Positions 1-9,113 are shown, numbered from the stretch's first letter. The stretch is DNA of 64,000 nucleotides from Verrucomicrobiota bacterium JB023 (GCA_030673895.1 JAUTCR010000004.1:1-64000), one strand, 5' to 3'. A program made the numbers and translations. The notes: generated from the sequence alone by a model not told the origin.

Positions 1-1173
1 GACTCGAACTACTGTTTCGGCGAAGGGGGAGCGGGCACTTTTTCGGACGGCAAGCTCTACACCCGGGCGACCAAACGTGGCCCGGTCCGTCGAATCTACG
101 AGATACTCGTTGCCCACGGGGCACCTACTAAGATTCTCGTAGACGCTCATCCCCACATTGGCTCCAACCTGTTGCCCAAGGTCGTGATGGCGATGAGGGA
201 GACCATTCGGGAGAAAGGAGGCGAAGTCCACTTCGGAGCCAAGGTCACTGGCTTCCTGAGAAGTGATGGTTCTGGGGTCAGCCATCTCGAAGGAGTGAGT
301 TGCGCCGATGGGCGGGAGTTTCGCGGCCAAGGTGTGATTCTTGCAACTGGCCACTCGGCGCGGGACGTTTTGGAGTTGTTGGAAGAGGAGTCCGTCCGGC
401 TTGAAGCCAAGCCCTTCGCCGTGGGGGTCCGGGTTGAGCATCCGCAACCTCTCATCGATTCCATTCAATACCACTACGAGCGTGGTAGCGAGCGGCCGCG
501 TGAGCTACCCGCAGCCCGCTACGCTCTCAAGTGCGAGATTGAGGGCAGGGGAGTCCACTCGTTCTGCATGTGTCCGGGCGGGTTCATTGTCCCGGCCGCG
601 ACAGAGAACGATGAGGTCGTGGTCAATGGCATGAGCCTGGCGCGGCGGGATTCCCCCTTCGCCAATACCGGCATGGTGGTCGGAGTCGATCCGGCGGACT
701 TGCCGGGCCAAGAGGTGCGACGGGGCATCCATTTCCAAAAAATGCTCGAGCGGGTGGCGAAGAAGGCCGCCAATGAGGGTCCACTTGGGCAAGTTGCCCC
801 CGCGCAACGTCTCCTCGATTTCCTTGACGGCAGGGAGTCATCCTCGTTGCCAGAGACCAGCTACTTTCCTGGTCTGCAGAGTGCCCGCTTGGATGAGCTG
901 CTTCCCGATTTCATTGTCCGCCGTATGAGAGCCGGCCTGAGGCGCTTCGGTCGACAGATGAAGGGCTACGTGAGCGAGGAGGCTCTGATGATTGGATTCG
1001 AGACGCGTACCAGTTGTCCGGTCCGCGTTCCTCGCAATGACGAGTCGCTCCAGCACCCCGAGCTTCCCGGCCTCTTCCCTTGTGGGGAGGGCGCGGGCTA
1101 TGCGGGCGGGATCGTATCCGCAGCCTTGGATGGCATGCGGGTGGCGGATGCCTTGATTTCGGGAGATTCTTAA
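1..1173 (+). CDS. FAD-dependent dehydrogenase, COG2509-like (5' partial)
   Basis: The reading frame is open from the first base of the window, so the N-terminus with the first FAD-binding Rossmann motif lies outside; 390 residues are visible. Two glycine-rich stretches support an uncharacterised FAD-dependent dehydrogenase of the COG2509/HI0933-related group: GEGGAGTFSDGKL near the visible start, and a C-terminal CGEGAGYAGGIVSAALDG, which in this family closes the FAD site. ILATGHSARD in the middle is the typical second dinucleotide-contact segment. The protein is probably cytosolic and the substrate is unknown. It ends 76 bp before tRNA-Arg on the same strand. Family assignment is fairly sure; function is not known. 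Confidence 0.85.
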   Translation, partial: DSNYCFGEGGAGTFSDGKLYTRATKRGPVRRIYEILVAHGAPTKILVDAHPHIGSNLLPKVVMAMRETIREKGGEVHFGAKVTGFLRSDGSGVSHLEGVSCADGREFRGQGVILATGHSARDVLELLEEESVRLEAKPFAVGVRVEHPQPLIDSIQYHYERGSERPRELPAARYALKCEIEGRGVHSFCMCPGGFIVPAATENDEVVVNGMSLARRDSPFANTGMVVGVDPADLPGQEVRRGIHFQKMLERVAKKAANEGPLGQVAPAQRLLDFLDGRESSSLPETSYFPGLQSARLDELLPDFIVRRMRAGLRRFGRQMKGYVSEEALMIGFETRTSCPVRVPRNDESLQHPELPGLFPCGEGAGYAGGIVSAALDGMRVADALISGDS

Positions 1174-1203
1174 CGAGCCCCCGATTTTGGTCCTTTCCTA
1201 GCG

Positions 1204-1232
1204 TTGACCCGAGCGCTTCTCTCCGCTATTTC
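1204..1232 (+). promoter_or_regulatory. Possible sigma70-type promoter for tRNA-Arg
   Basis: TTGACC at 1204-1209 is a good -35 match. It is followed after 17 bases by TATTTC at 1227-1232, a weak -10 match. The -10 ends 17 bases before the tRNA begins. Spacing fits but the -10 matches only three of six consensus positions. Confidence 0.35.
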
Positions 1233-1249
1233 TCTCCGACTTGGCCCAT

Positions 1250-1326
<77 letters not shown>

Positions 1327-1361
1327 TTTTTGAGGGCGGTTTTTTGAGCGAGGTTTGCGGA

Positions 1362-1410
1362 AGTTGGCAGTTGGCAGTTGGCAGTTGGCAGTTGGCAGTT
1401 GGCAGTTGGC
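1362..1410 (+). repeat. Tandem 7-bp repeat, 7 copies of AGTTGGC
   Basis: Seven exact consecutive copies of AGTTGGC start 36 bases after the tRNA-Arg gene. The array runs directly, without a spacer, into a second 7-bp array of different sequence. As 7 is not a multiple of 3, the array stays open in several frames and gives spurious repetitive reading frames on both strands. Confidence 0.97.
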
Positions 1411-1514
1411 TGGATGCTGGATGCTGGATGCTGGATGCTGGATGCTGGATGCTGGATGCTGGATGCTGGATGCTGGATGCTGGATGCTGGATGCTGGATG
1501 CTGGATGCTGGATG
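1411..1514 (+). repeat. Tandem 7-bp repeat, 14 perfect copies of TGGATGC plus a partial
   Basis: Fourteen perfect TGGATGC units cover 1411-1508, with a truncated unit to 1514. The perfect identity of the units points to recent slippage and possibly copy-number variation between strains. No coding gene on either strand convincingly uses it. Confidence 0.97.
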
Positions 1515-1576
1515 GCGGGCTTGAGAGGCGGTGAGGGGAGTGTTTTGGGGTGGGCTGGTTTGATGGCGATGGCACA

Positions 1577-1596
1577 CCCCGCAGCAGGCTGCGGGG
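1577..1596. repeat. Perfect 8-bp-stem hairpin in the repeat region
   Basis: CCCCGCAG and CTGCGGGG form a perfect stem with the loop CAGG. No T-run follows on either strand, so it does not look like an intrinsic terminator. Its core, GCAGCAGGCTGC, is echoed by the decamer repeats just downstream. Confidence 0.7.
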
Positions 1597-1604
1597 ATAG
1601 AGAG

Positions 1605-1633
1605 CTGCAGCAGGCTGCAGCAGGCTGCAGCAG
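1605..1633 (+). repeat. Three tandem copies of CTGCAGCAGG (last one short by a base)
   Basis: Two full decamers and one nine-base copy follow the hairpin at 1577-1596 and share its core. The gap from 1327 to 1824 (498 bases) holds only the two heptamer arrays, this array and the hairpin; I see no gene in it. Confidence 0.9.
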
Positions 1634-1824
1634 TCCGGGGACGGGAAGGGTGGGGCGATTTTTGGGGGACGAAATTGGCTTGGAGGGAGGGTTTCGCCGA
1701 ATCTTCCCGCGACTCAAGGCTTGTCTGTGAGGGAGGGATGAAGGATCTTGAGCACAGAGGGGAGGCACGGCGGTCCGTGGATGAGGACAGGATGAGATTC
1801 CAATCGATGAGAGGAAGCGATGCC

Positions 1825-2367
1825 ATGAAAGAAGAGGTCGTTCTGGGTGATGGCTCCCGGGGACTTATCCGATCTCTGACCCCGCAGGACCGAGAAGCCT
1901 TGGTCGCGGGGTTTGCCTCACTTTCTCCTGAGAGCCGGATTCGACGTTTCTTTTTCGACAAGAAAAAGCTCTCCGATGAGGAGCTGCATCGTCTGACTCA
2001 TCCCGATGGGGTGAATCATTTGGCTCTAGGAATGGAGGTTCAAGTGGAAGAGAAAGGGACGTGCTTGCCAGTCGGAGTAGCAAGGTGTTTCCGAGATCAA
2101 AGCAATCGTGCGCAAGCGGAGGTCGCCCTCGTAACCCACGATGATTGGCAAGGGCTCGGGGTGGGAACGGCTTTGACCCGTTGCTTGGCCGGAGTGGCCT
2201 GGGAGGCTGGTATCCGCCGATGGAATGCGGCGATTTTTTGTCAGAACAAGACGGTTCTCAATCTCTTGAGCCGCGTGGGGCTCTTGACCGAGGAGCGTGT
2301 GATCGGCTCCGGGGTGATGGAGGTGATTTGCGAACTCGACCCGCCGGTGCGACGACTTGGGTCTTAG
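1825..2367 (+). CDS. GNAT-family N-acetyltransferase
   Basis: A 180-residue protein whose first half (LIRSLTPQDREALVAGF, SPESRIRRFF) is typical of single-domain GNAT enzymes of the RimI/YjgM-like type. WQGLGVGTALT is the acetyl-CoA pyrophosphate-binding loop. It would transfer acetyl from acetyl-CoA to an unknown amine in the cytosol. The frame is open upstream as far as 1675. I start at ATG 1825 because GAGGAAG sits 7 bases before it and relatives begin close to this point; ATG 1792 and ATG 1807 are alternatives. No operon partner. Confidence 0.8.
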   Translation: MKEEVVLGDGSRGLIRSLTPQDREALVAGFASLSPESRIRRFFFDKKKLSDEELHRLTHPDGVNHLALGMEVQVEEKGTCLPVGVARCFRDQSNRAQAEVALVTHDDWQGLGVGTALTRCLAGVAWEAGIRRWNAAIFCQNKTVLNLLSRVGLLTEERVIGSGVMEVICELDPPVRRLGS

Positions 2368-2660
2368 GTTGTTTTCCAAACGTCAGTTTGCCCATTGACT
2401 GGACCGAACGAGATTGGGAGAGCGGTGCCTAGTCTGGCCCGCCTCATCGATGCGAAGGGGCGGCTCTAGCGGGCGTTGGCTAGCGATTGCCGTGGAGGGT
2501 GGGTGGCAGAGATTGAAGGGTTGGGCTGTCGATCTTTTGGATAAGAGAAGGTGCTCGAAGAATTGAGAAGCGAAACGAGTCATGCCGGCTATGGACAAAA
2601 TCGGGGTCGCCCGCTAAGGGCACGGGGTCCTGTCAAGCTCAACCGGCAGGTCAAGTCGCC

Positions 2661-4394
2661 ATGTTTCAATTGATTTATCGCAAGTACGGGCAAGGAATTC
2701 GCTGGAAGGATGATTTGCTATCCGGTCTCACTGTGGCCTTGGCGCTCGTGCCGGAGGCCGTGGCCTTCGCCTTCGTCGCCGGGGTGGATCCACTGGTGGG
2801 TTTGTATGCGGCCTTCTTCGTGGGCCTGATTACGGCAGCCATTGGTGGTCGGCCGGGAATGATCTCGGGAGCGACCGGTGCAATGGCCGTGGCGATGACG
2901 GCGCTGGTCACCCTCTACGGGCTCAACTACTTGCTTTGGGCCGTCATCTTCGCGGGGGTGATCCAGATTCTTGCCGGGGTCTTCAAGCTCGGGCGCTTCA
3001 TCCGCATCCTACCGCATCCGGTGATGCTCGGCTTCGTGAATGGGCTCGCTATTGTGATTGGCTTGGCCCAGTTCGGGCAATTTAAGACCAATCATCGTGT
3101 GGAGTGGCTCAATTCGCATGGCGCCGAAGGCTTCGCTGTGGTGGGGGATTGGTATTCCTTTGGTTCGGCAGCGTTTTGGACGCTGGCCTTGATGATTGTC
3201 GGCACGATGGTGCTCATTCACTTCCTGCCAAAGCTCACGCGGGCGGTGCCGGCTCCCTTGGTTGCCATCATTCTTGCCACTCTGGTGGTCGCCTTCACGC
3301 CTGTGGAGACCAAGACAGTGGGAGACGTCCTGGAGACGCAACGCGTGCTCCAAGCGGAGAAGCAGCTAAAGACCGCTCAATTCGAAGAAGAGATGCCGAC
3401 TCTGCAAGTGTCCCAGCTTGACGAGCGGGCCAGTGCGATCGCGGCGACGCCTGTGAGTCGCGAGGAACTCGAAGCCGGTCTCGGGCGCGAAATCAAGCAA
3501 GGGCTCCAGGCTGGGCTGCCGACCTTTGCCATTCCTGCGATTGATTGGTCGAATTCCGATGCACTGAAGGCGATTGGCTTCTTGGCGCTCACCTTGGCCA
3601 GTATCGGACTCATCGAGTCCTTGATGACTCTCTCTCTCATCGATGAATTGACCGAGACCCGGGGCTCGACGCCGCGCGAATGTGTCGGGCAGGGCGTCGC
3701 CAACGTTGTGACCGGTTTCTTCGGCGGCATGGGTGGTTGTGCGATGATCGGGCAGAGTATGATCAATATCAACTCGGGCGGGCGAGGTCGCCTGTCCGGG
3801 ATCTCGGCGGCCACCTTCCTCTTGGGCTTCATTCTCTTCGCGCCGGGGCTCATTGAGATGATTCCCATTGGGGCCCTCGTAGGGGTGATGTTCATGGTTG
3901 TCATCGCCACCTTCGAGTTCTCCAGCCTGCGTCTGATCGGCAAGGTGCCGGGAGCGGATATTTTCGTGATCGTGCTGGTGAGTGGGGTGACGGTCTTCCT
4001 GCACAACCTCGCGCTAGGGGTCGGCGTGGGAGTGGCCGCCTCAGCGCTGGTCTATGCCTGGGAGCATGCCAAGGACCTTCGCCTGCACCGTAAGGAGGAG
4101 GCGAACCGCTTCACCTACGAGGTGGATGGGCCTCTCTTCTTTGGCTCTATCCGTGAGTTCAAGGATCTCTTCAATCCCGCGCAGGATCCGGACGATGTCT
4201 ACCTCTCCTTCGCCAAGTCGAAGGTGTGTGACCACTCGGCCATCGAGGCCATCCACGCCATGGGTGAGAAATACCGGGCGCTTGGTAAGCGGCTGCACAT
4301 CTGCGACCTCTCGCCAGCTTGTAGCAAGGTGCTGCTGAAGGCGGGCGATATCGTCGAAGGCCAGTACTACGGGAAGGCTCCTTCCGAAGTCTAA
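2661..4394 (+). CDS. SulP-family inorganic anion transporter with STAS domain
   Basis: A 577-residue inner-membrane protein with multiple transmembrane helices from about residue 18 to 470. It has the SulP signature PEAVAFAFVAGVDPLVGLYA near the start and a C-terminal cytosolic STAS domain (about 485-570). Family members exchange or symport sulfate, bicarbonate or related anions; the substrate cannot be told from sequence. Residues about 223-281 form a charged, probably helical insertion (Glu, Lys, Gln, Arg rich), where most SulP proteins have only a short loop. The stop codon overlaps the stop of the convergent gene by 4 bp. The 293-base stretch upstream (2368-2660) shows no gene or clear promoter. 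Confidence 0.93.
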   Translation: MFQLIYRKYGQGIRWKDDLLSGLTVALALVPEAVAFAFVAGVDPLVGLYAAFFVGLITAAIGGRPGMISGATGAMAVAMTALVTLYGLNYLLWAVIFAGVIQILAGVFKLGRFIRILPHPVMLGFVNGLAIVIGLAQFGQFKTNHRVEWLNSHGAEGFAVVGDWYSFGSAAFWTLALMIVGTMVLIHFLPKLTRAVPAPLVAIILATLVVAFTPVETKTVGDVLETQRVLQAEKQLKTAQFEEEMPTLQVSQLDERASAIAATPVSREELEAGLGREIKQGLQAGLPTFAIPAIDWSNSDALKAIGFLALTLASIGLIESLMTLSLIDELTETRGSTPRECVGQGVANVVTGFFGGMGGCAMIGQSMININSGGRGRLSGISAATFLLGFILFAPGLIEMIPIGALVGVMFMVVIATFEFSSLRLIGKVPGADIFVIVLVSGVTVFLHNLALGVGVGVAASALVYAWEHAKDLRLHRKEEANRFTYEVDGPLFFGSIREFKDLFNPAQDPDDVYLSFAKSKVCDHSAIEAIHAMGEKYRALGKRLHICDLSPACSKVLLKAGDIVEGQYYGKAPSEV

Positions 4395-5269
4395 GTCAAG
4401 TCGGCCACCCGCTCTCGGACGGCGGTCTTCCAATCCCGCATCGCGAAGCCGAATTCCTCGGTGAGGCGTGCGGGTTTCATCGCCGTGTGGACGGGACGGT
4501 TCGTGCGGAGCACCGGAATGTCCGCCATGCGACGGGCTACAACCTCCGGGCGCGCGGCGGGGAGGTCAATGGCTGTTCCAGTGCTGTAGAGGGCATCGAC
4601 GACCTCTTCCGCATAGCGGTGCCAGCTCACTGGCTCCGCTGACGATTGGGTCAGGTGAATGAGTCCGCTCGCTTGGCGAGCCAGCAGATGCTCGAGGGCT
4701 GCGGCGAGCTCGGGAGCGGAGGTCGGCATGGAAAACTTGTCGGCGACGGCCTCGAGAGGTGAGCCGGCCCGGGTGAGCCGAACAATCTTTTCCAGGAAGG
4801 CTTCTCCTTCGCTGGCGAAAACCCAAGAGACTCTAGCCACGAGAGCTTGGGGATAAGCTTCGAGGACGGCACGCTCTCCCGCGAGCTTGGTTTGTCCGTA
4901 GGTATGAGTCGGCTCGGCGGGAGCGGTCTCGGCTTTGAGTCCCGGCTGGGAGCCATCCAAGACGTAGTCCGTGGAGAGGTGGATGAAGGGAACGCCCTTC
5001 TCGGCGCAGACCTCGGCCATGATGCGCGGAGCAATGACATTGACTCTCTCCGCTAGCTCAGGCTCAGCCTCGCAAGCTTCCGGCGTGGAGACGGCGGCGG
5101 GGTTGATTAGGCAATCGAATTCCTCTTCTCGGAGGAAGGATCTGAGGTCATCGCCAGCGGTTAAGTCAACCCGGGCCCGGGTGAGCGCACTCACCGTCCA
5201 TCGCTCCATCCAGTGCCGCGCGAGATAGCCGCCGACCTTGCCCGTCGTTCCGGTTAGCAAAAGCTTCAC
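4391..5269 (-). CDS. RmlD-like NAD-dependent sugar-nucleotide reductase
   Basis: An extended short-chain dehydrogenase of about 292 residues. It has the Rossmann motif TGTTGKVGG at the N-terminus, NPAAVSTPEACE, the STDYVLDG segment characteristic of dTDP-4-dehydrorhamnose reductases, and the catalytic YGQTK. Family members reduce dTDP-4-keto-L-rhamnose with NAD(P)H. No other dTDP-rhamnose genes lie nearby, so the real substrate is open. I start at GTG 5269, directly before KLLLTGTTG, with GGAGG 12 bases upstream; a longer ATG start at 5371 would add 34 residues lacking any domain. It converges on, and overlaps by 4 bp, the SulP gene. Confidence 0.85.
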   Translation of the reverse strand: MKLLLTGTTGKVGGYLARHWMERWTVSALTRARVDLTAGDDLRSFLREEEFDCLINPAAVSTPEACEAEPELAERVNVIAPRIMAEVCAEKGVPFIHLSTDYVLDGSQPGLKAETAPAEPTHTYGQTKLAGERAVLEAYPQALVARVSWVFASEGEAFLEKIVRLTRAGSPLEAVADKFSMPTSAPELAAALEHLLARQASGLIHLTQSSAEPVSWHRYAEEVVDALYSTGTAIDLPAARPEVVARRMADIPVLRTNRPVHTAMKPARLTEEFGFAMRDWKTAVRERVADLT

Positions 5270-5363
5270 CGCCGCAGATTGGCCTCCGGCGGGAGAGAAC
5301 CAAAGAATTGATTGCGCAATTATTGATCGTCTCAATGAAGATCCCGGCGCATTCTGCAGTCGT

Positions 5364-6890
5364 ATGGGCATGCGTCATGTTTTCTCACTCCTCGGAGCTG
5401 TGCTCGCCGGTGGAATGGCCGGGGGCAAAACGGCTTATCTGACCGACCAGAATCTAGGCGACATCACCGACCAGAATACCGAGGTCATTGGCGACACCTC
5501 GGCAGGGGGAGGCACAACAAGAGATGTCGCGACTTATCACCTCGACGTCACCTCCTCGCGCGGAAACTGGGGACGCGAGCGAATCTATCAGTTCACGGTC
5601 TCGAAGCCCTCCTATCTGGAAATCTCGGTCAACACTGTCGAGGGCGATCCTGATTACATCCTTCTTGATGATCTGGGCGTGGAGGACGACGAGGAGGGGA
5701 AGGCCGCCGCCACCGGTGCCCTGAGCGCCATCTTCCTTGATGAGGACACGAGCGGTTTCCTCGCCTCGGTCTATCCGGGGACCTACTATCTGGCGATTGA
5801 GCATTTTGATGGCTTTGATGAGGACATTGTCGAGGGAGACGCGCAGTTCGATGTGGACTTAATGGCGCGGGAAGCCAGTGCTCTCGAGTTGGCGTCCTTC
5901 ATCGGCCCAGTCGCTTCGGCCTATTCACCCCTGTCATTTGATACCTTCGGTTCAGGGGAGGATACCGCTCTGGCACTTTATGCCGAGGACGGCACGCTGG
6001 TGGCGAGCAATGATGATGCCGGGGGCGGCGTGGAAAGTGAATTGGCTCCCGCGCTCGGTTTAGCGGCCGGTCGCTACTACATTGTAGCCGGGCCGGGAGG
6101 CGCGACCTTCGACGATGACTTTAGTATCTCCGCCGATGGCGACCTCGACGGTCAACTCAACTTCTCTCGTGGAGCCTTCTTGAATGATGGCCGGGAGGAT
6201 TTCTCGCTCGATTCAAGTTACGAAGGGTCGGCGGTGAAGTTCTTTGCCTTCGATGTCGTCACTCGGCCCACTGTGATCGACGATTTGGGGCAGATTGCGA
6301 GAGAGGGCGAGGCGGTGACCTTCGATCTGTTCGATTCGAACTTCGATACCGAACTCGCCATCTATGGGGCGCAGGGCTTTTACTACGACTTCAATGAGGA
6401 TTTCGATTTCTCCGCCGGGTTGGTCACCAGCTACCTTCACTACCCCGAGGGGATGCCGGTGGGGGAATGGTATCTACTCGTAGCCGGCTATGAGAATCGG
6501 ATTCTCGATGGCTTCGAGGTTGAGACCCTCGGCGATATCGATGGAGTCGCGGGCGAGACCGAGTTTGGCAACTACGTCCTCGACTTCGATGTCGGGACGC
6601 GGGCGGGTCAGATCGAATCAGCCGAGCTGGCTTGGTATCGCTTCGAGATCGGTCCTGCCGAGACGAGCGAGCTCGCCATCACCTCCATCTCCACCGATCG
6701 AGAGGGCGGGACGGTGACCTTGCAATGGACTCCGATCGCAGGTGCCACCTTCGCCATCCAAGCCGATGCCGATGGTTCTGGAAACTTTGCGAATCTCGCG
6801 GGACAAACGGGGCTTTCCGGAACCTCCGCGACCTTTGCGGTCGACTTCGGAGCGGAGCCAACGGCCCTCTATCGGGTGGTGGAAGAGTGA
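5364..6890 (+). CDS. Secreted hypothetical protein with pre-peptidase C-terminal-like repeats
   Basis: About 508 residues with an N-terminal signal peptide (MGMRHVFSLLGAVLAGGMAGG). The mature part is acidic and beta-rich. Several repeats have the form D-T-x-L-A-L-Y/I followed by G-x-Y-Y-I-V-A-G, resembling pre-peptidase C-terminal (PPC) domains in surface and exported proteins. The last about 75 residues (TVTLQWTPIAGATFAIQ to ALYRVVEE) match the short C-terminal beta domain that recurs in secreted proteins of this phylum. The start is ATG 5364; ATG 5370 is equally possible. The stop abuts the stop of convergent glmM with no spacer. Function unknown. Confidence 0.7.
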   Translation: MGMRHVFSLLGAVLAGGMAGGKTAYLTDQNLGDITDQNTEVIGDTSAGGGTTRDVATYHLDVTSSRGNWGRERIYQFTVSKPSYLEISVNTVEGDPDYILLDDLGVEDDEEGKAAATGALSAIFLDEDTSGFLASVYPGTYYLAIEHFDGFDEDIVEGDAQFDVDLMAREASALELASFIGPVASAYSPLSFDTFGSGEDTALALYAEDGTLVASNDDAGGGVESELAPALGLAAGRYYIVAGPGGATFDDDFSISADGDLDGQLNFSRGAFLNDGREDFSLDSSYEGSAVKFFAFDVVTRPTVIDDLGQIAREGEAVTFDLFDSNFDTELAIYGAQGFYYDFNEDFDFSAGLVTSYLHYPEGMPVGEWYLLVAGYENRILDGFEVETLGDIDGVAGETEFGNYVLDFDVGTRAGQIESAELAWYRFEIGPAETSELAITSISTDREGGTVTLQWTPIAGATFAIQADADGSGNFANLAGQTGLSGTSATFAVDFGAEPTALYRVVEE

Positions 6891-8240
6891 TCAGGCCGCG
6901 CCGATTTCCTTGCTGACCAACTCACAGAGCGAGCGGCTCCACCGCTCGACATCGGCGGCGTCCCGGGCTTCCACCATCACCCGGATTTTCTTCTCCGTGC
7001 CGGAGTAACGGATGAGGATCCGGCCGGAATCCCCCATGGAGGTCTCGGCCTCGGTGATCAGCTGGGTGAGGCCGGGGATTTCCTCAAGAGGGGGCTTCTC
7101 GAGAACGCTGATATTGACGAGCTTCTGGGGGAAAATCTCCATGCAATTGGCCAGATCCGCCAAGGAACGGCCCGTGGCCTTCATCTCGGAGATGATCTGG
7201 AGCGCTCCCATGAGCCCGTCGCCAGTGGTGGCATGGCGGGCAAAGATGATGTGGCCGGAATTTTCCCCTCCCACGACGTAGCCTTTCTCTCTCATTCGCT
7301 CGAGCACGAGGCGGTCGCCCACTCCGGTGGTCTCCAAATTGATGCCATTCTTTGCAAGAGCCTCCTTGAGCCCGAGATTCGACATCACGGTGGCAACCAA
7401 GGTGTCACCCTCCAGCTTGCCCTGCCGTTGAAGGGCGAGAGCCGAGAGGCAGAGGAGCCGGTCGCCATCAATGACCGAGCCCTCGCCATCGATGAGGACG
7501 AGTCGGTCGGCATCGCCATCCAGGCAGATTCCCAGGTCGGCTCCGGTCTCGCGGACCCGTTGCGCGGCATGCTCAGGATGGAGGGCTCCGCAATTGCCAT
7601 TGATGTTACTGCCGTCTGGTGCCGCGCCGATTTTGATGACTTCGGCCCCGAGCTCTCCCAAGATCAGCGGGCCAACGAAGTAGGCGGCTCCATGCGCGCA
7701 ATCGATCACGATCTTCATGTCATGGAGATCGACGGGACCCACCGCATTCTTGGCGAACTCAATGTAGCGGCCGGGGGCGTCATCGATACGGAAGGCCTTC
7801 CCGACGGCTGTTCCGGGGACGGGCTGGGTGAGGGATTCGCCGGCGACGAGGGACTCGATGGACTCCTCAAGCTCGTCACCGAGCTTGAAGCCATCGGGTC
7901 CGAAGATTTTGATGCCGTTGTCTTGGAAGGGGTTATGCGACGCAGTCAGCATGATGCCGGCATCGCAGGCCATCGATTTGGTCAGATGCGCGACGGCCGG
8001 CGTGGGGAGAGGTCCGGTGAGGAGTACCCGCGCACCCTCACTGACCAGCCCGGCGGTGAGCGCGGTCTCCAGCATGTATCCGGAGAGGCGGGTGTCTTTC
8101 CCGATGACGACCTTGTGGCGACCGGGCTTCTGCGCGTCGAGGACGCGGGCAATGGCCCGACCGACCCGGAGCGCGATTTCGGGGGTGATGGGGAATTCGT
8201 TTGCCGTGCCGCGGATGCCGTCGGTGCCGAAGAGTTTCAT
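6891..8240 (-). CDS. glmM: Phosphoglucosamine mutase
   Basis: Interconverts glucosamine-6-phosphate and glucosamine-1-phosphate in UDP-GlcNAc synthesis for peptidoglycan and LPS. At 449 residues it has the usual length. It opens with the canonical MKLFGTDGIRG and carries the phosphoserine loop TASHNP (Ser101), the metal-binding DGDADR and a C-terminal RYSGTE phosphate-binding loop. The frame extends 12 codons further upstream, but ATG 8240 matches the family start exactly. It lies alone, convergent with the preceding secreted-protein gene. Confidence 0.97.
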   Translation of the reverse strand: MKLFGTDGIRGTANEFPITPEIALRVGRAIARVLDAQKPGRHKVVIGKDTRLSGYMLETALTAGLVSEGARVLLTGPLPTPAVAHLTKSMACDAGIMLTASHNPFQDNGIKIFGPDGFKLGDELEESIESLVAGESLTQPVPGTAVGKAFRIDDAPGRYIEFAKNAVGPVDLHDMKIVIDCAHGAAYFVGPLILGELGAEVIKIGAAPDGSNINGNCGALHPEHAAQRVRETGADLGICLDGDADRLVLIDGEGSVIDGDRLLCLSALALQRQGKLEGDTLVATVMSNLGLKEALAKNGINLETTGVGDRLVLERMREKGYVVGGENSGHIIFARHATTGDGLMGALQIISEMKATGRSLADLANCMEIFPQKLVNISVLEKPPLEEIPGLTQLITEAETSMGDSGRILIRYSGTEKKIRVMVEARDAADVERWSRSLCELVSKEIGAA

Positions 8241-8414
8241 TGCCCTTGGGTTAACGGGATCGACGCAAAAGGTCACGACTGATTTGTTTCCAAAGCTGTG
8301 GCCTTCCCCAGCTCCTGGCCTTACGGATGTAATGAAGACCTCGGCGCTCCCGTGAAGCCCCGGACTAAGCAGGGAAACCTTTCTTTCCCCAGAGAGGCAA
8401 CGCCCTTCCGGACA

Positions 8415-9113
8415 TCAGCGTCCGCGCTTCTGATACTCGCCATTGCGCGCGAGCCAGATCGTATGGAAGCGGTTCTTCTTTCCCTTCTTCGAGGCGGGGA
8501 CCTTTTCGCATTCAACCTCGAAACCCGCCTTGCGCAGCTGCTTCTCGAAGGAGGGGTCGTGGCGGGCTGACCAGACGGTCAGGATGCCTCCTTCCTTGAG
8601 CGCGTCCTTCGCCCGGGCCAAGCCCTTGGGCGAGTAGAGGTCCTCATTGGCCTCCCCATGGAAGGACCACGGGCCATTATCGACATCCAGGAGAATGGCC
8701 GAGAAGGTATTGGGGTTCCCGGCGATGGTCTCCTGCACCGCTTCGTGGAGGATTTCCACCCGATCGTCCTCCCAAAGGCCAGGATGAAGACCTGCCAAGT
8801 GAGTTTGATTCCAAGTGACGATATCGCGCGTTCTCTCGGCGACGATGAAGCGGGCTCCCTTTTGAGGCAGGGTTTCTGCAGCCTTGGCGAGTGTGAAGCC
8901 GAAGCCGAGCCCACCGATGAGAATCATCGGCTGCCTGGCAGGGCGGAAGGTGGCACAGCCCAGCTCGGCCAAGTCCTCTTCCGAGCCATGGGAGAAGGTG
9001 GTCATCAGCTGGAGACCATTCGATTGCAGGTAGAAGTGGCCATCGTGCTCCACGAGGGTGAGTGGTTCTCCCTCGGGGGTCTTGGTTTCTGCCAAAGTGT
9101 GGTACGGTTTCAC
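8415..9113 (-). CDS. Spermidine synthase-like SAM-dependent methyltransferase-fold protein
   Basis: About 232 residues with a class I methyltransferase fold. LIGGLGFGFTLAKA is the glycine-rich SAM-binding loop, followed by an acidic-ended strand (FIVAER) and AILLDVDNGP, which resembles the Asp-rich catalytic strand of spermidine/spermine synthases. Whether it is an aminopropyltransferase is uncertain; many such short homologues are uncharacterised. Basic residues cluster near the C-terminus (KVPASKKGKKNRF). I start at GTG 9113 (VKPYHTL); a TTG at 9158 would add 15 residues. No strong ribosome-binding site is visible for either. Confidence 0.75.
   Translation of the reverse strand: MKPYHTLAETKTPEGEPLTLVEHDGHFYLQSNGLQLMTTFSHGSEEDLAELGCATFRPARQPMILIGGLGFGFTLAKAAETLPQKGARFIVAERTRDIVTWNQTHLAGLHPGLWEDDRVEILHEAVQETIAGNPNTFSAILLDVDNGPWSFHGEANEDLYSPKGLARAKDALKEGGILTVWSARHDPSFEKQLRKAGFEVECEKVPASKKGKKNRFHTIWLARNGEYQKRGR

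Noticed and set aside
1362-1514. CRISPR-like array
   Set aside because: Units are 7 bp and directly adjacent, without spacers; no cas genes are in the window.
7233-8282. 349-codon + strand frame opposite glmM
   Set aside because: glmM on the - strand has every catalytic motif; the antisense frame has none.
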